Positions 6,129 through 7,175 of a stretch of DNA of 7,175 nucleotides are shown here, one piece after another. The stretch spans positions 1-7,175 of the forward strand of contig JAHZKV010000138.1 of the NCBI GenBank assembly GCA_022600215.1. Reading direction: 5' to 3'. The position numbers and the translations under genes are program-made. The notes under the pieces are model-generated. The model worked only from the letters and a program-made list of their open reading frames with translations, was not told the DNA's origin and ran no database searches. Position 1 is the first letter of the stretch; each line of letters begins with the position of its first letter. Source of the DNA: a bacterium. GTDB taxonomy: Bacteria; Chlamydiota; Chlamydiia; Chlamydiales; 2-12-FULL-49-11.

Positions 6129-7175
6129 ATGACAAAAAAGATTTTTGATCCAATCCATGGTTTTATCAAGGTAAAAAAATGGGAAGAAGATCTCATTGCT
6201 TCTTTACCATTTCGTAGGTTGCAAGGTATTCATCAAATAGCTGCAGCGGCTTTTGTCTATAATGGAGGCAATCATAAGCGCTATGATCATTCTGTTGGAA
6301 CGATGATGGTAGCAAATAAGATCTATGAACATGTGATGAAAAAATCTAGCTATTTCCCAGACCTTCCCAAGAGAGGAAGTAAGGAATATAGTTATTGGAA
6401 AAGTGTCCTTCGTGCTGCAGCTTTGTGTCATGATCTCGGCCATCCACCTTTTTCCCACCTTGCGGAGAAGCACCTCTTGAAAGGGGAGCGCCATGAAGAG
6501 TGGACAAAGAGGATTATATTTTCAGACTATTTGATGCCTATTTGGAAAAAGGCTGGCCTTGATCCAATGCATGTGGCAAAAGTATCAGTAGGAAGGGAGT
6601 ATATCAAGGAGCCTTTCTCTGAAATGGAATCTATTTTAACAGAGATGATCACCGGCGATTATTTTGGAGCAGATCGTATTGACTATTTGCTGCGAGATTC
6701 GTATTTTACAGGCCTTGCATATGGCTCTTTTGATTATGAGCAGCTTATTCAGTCCCTGTGTATTCTTCCTTATAAGGATCGTTACTATCTTGGTGTAGAG
6801 GAAGATGGTCTGGAGTCATGTTATGCTTTACTTCTTGCTCGCTATTTTATGCACAAAAGGCTCTACCAATATGAAAATGTGAAATCCTATAGTTTCCATT
6901 TCTCTCGCTTTATTCAAAAGTATTACAAAGAATCTACCCTTTTAGATAGCGTGGAAGAGTATGTGAAGACGAACGATTTTGAGATCTTAGCAGAGGTTTT
7001 TAAAGCGTATATCGATAAGGAGCATCCTCTTCATACAGATGCTGCATTATTAATGGAGGGGAGTCGACGATTTAAGGCTCGAGCTATTGATGATGATACC
7101 TTTAAAAAATACAAGGATAGAGTAAAAGAAGATGCCTCATGGGTCTTCTTTGAAGAAAATAGCATCTCAAAAGAG
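6129..7175 (+). CDS. HD-domain phosphohydrolase (dNTPase/SAMHD1-like, COG1078 type), 3' end outside window
   Basis: The frame is open for 349 codons from ATG 6129 to the last base, so the C-terminus is cut off by the window. The N-terminus has FDPIHGFI (6-13), typical of this family. The metal-binding H...HD...D set is complete: His54 in YDHSVG, His101-Asp102 in CHDLGHPPFSH, and Asp182 in GADRIDYLLRD (180-190). Tyr186 and Asp190 correspond to the substrate-site Tyr315 and Asp319 of human SAMHD1. Such enzymes hydrolyse deoxynucleotides (dNTP triphosphohydrolases) or related phosphate esters in the cytoplasm; the substrate here cannot be told from sequence. No membrane segment is seen. AGG at 6120-6122, overlapping the previous stop codon, lies 6 bp before ATG 6129. 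With only 7 bp after the FtsE-like gene, it is almost certainly the third gene of that operon. The family typically reaches 400-450 residues, so about 50-100 are probably missing. Confidence 0.93.
   Translation, partial: MTKKIFDPIHGFIKVKKWEEDLIASLPFRRLQGIHQIAAAAFVYNGGNHKRYDHSVGTMMVANKIYEHVMKKSSYFPDLPKRGSKEYSYWKSVLRAAALCHDLGHPPFSHLAEKHLLKGERHEEWTKRIIFSDYLMPIWKKAGLDPMHVAKVSVGREYIKEPFSEMESILTEMITGDYFGADRIDYLLRDSYFTGLAYGSFDYEQLIQSLCILPYKDRYYLGVEEDGLESCYALLLARYFMHKRLYQYENVKSYSFHFSRFIQKYYKESTLLDSVEEYVKTNDFEILAEVFKAYIDKEHPLHTDAALLMEGSRRFKARAIDDDTFKKYKDRVKEDASWVFFEENSISKE

Noticed and set aside
6204..6494. 96-codon minus-strand reading frame inside the HD-domain gene
   Set aside because: It is antisense to the HD catalytic motifs, which are certain.

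Overview
The window most likely comes from a member of the phylum Chlamydiae, probably a chlamydia-related environmental lineage rather than the genus Chlamydia. The main evidence is a leucyl-tRNA synthetase gene (leuS) 3 bp upstream of a Kdo transferase gene (waaA/gseA), an order I recall from Chlamydia. The LeuRS also carries a long insertion just before its KMSKS motif that resembles chlamydial LeuRS, and the base composition is A+T-rich. The assignment rests on recall and was not tested by a search.

Layout. Positions 1-386 hold the 5' part of a minus-strand gene for an unrecognised protein with a winged-helix look; its 3' end lies outside the window. It is divergent from leuS. A well-spaced sigma-70-type promoter can be read in each direction in the shared spacer (437-409 on minus, 461-489 on plus). 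leuS (517-2997) and waaA (3001-4248) form a tight operon. Two tRNA genes with CAU anticodons follow: an initiator tRNA-fMet (4300-4372) and an elongator-type tRNA-Met (4415-4487). A terminator-like hairpin lies between them. After a 171 bp spacer comes a second plus-strand operon: an FtsX-like permease (4659-5465, TTG start), an FtsE-sized ABC-type protein (5453-6121) overlapping it by 13 bp, and 7 bp later an HD-domain phosphohydrolase (6129 to past the window end).

Function. The first operon and the tRNAs cover translation (Leu charging, Met tRNAs) and LPS inner-core synthesis. The second operon is the most interesting part. The FtsE-like protein aligns without gaps to FtsE around every nucleotide-binding motif, has the family length of 222 residues, and has lost the key residue in most of them: Walker A Lys to Asn, Q-loop Gln to Asn, signature LSGGE to LAKEE, and H-loop His to Asn. 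It therefore looks like a preserved pseudo-ATPase paired with an FtsX-like membrane partner, in a phylum whose members largely divide without FtsZ. The HD protein beside it keeps all its metal and active-site residues and is probably an active phosphohydrolase.

No insertion sequences, CRISPR arrays or phage genes were seen.
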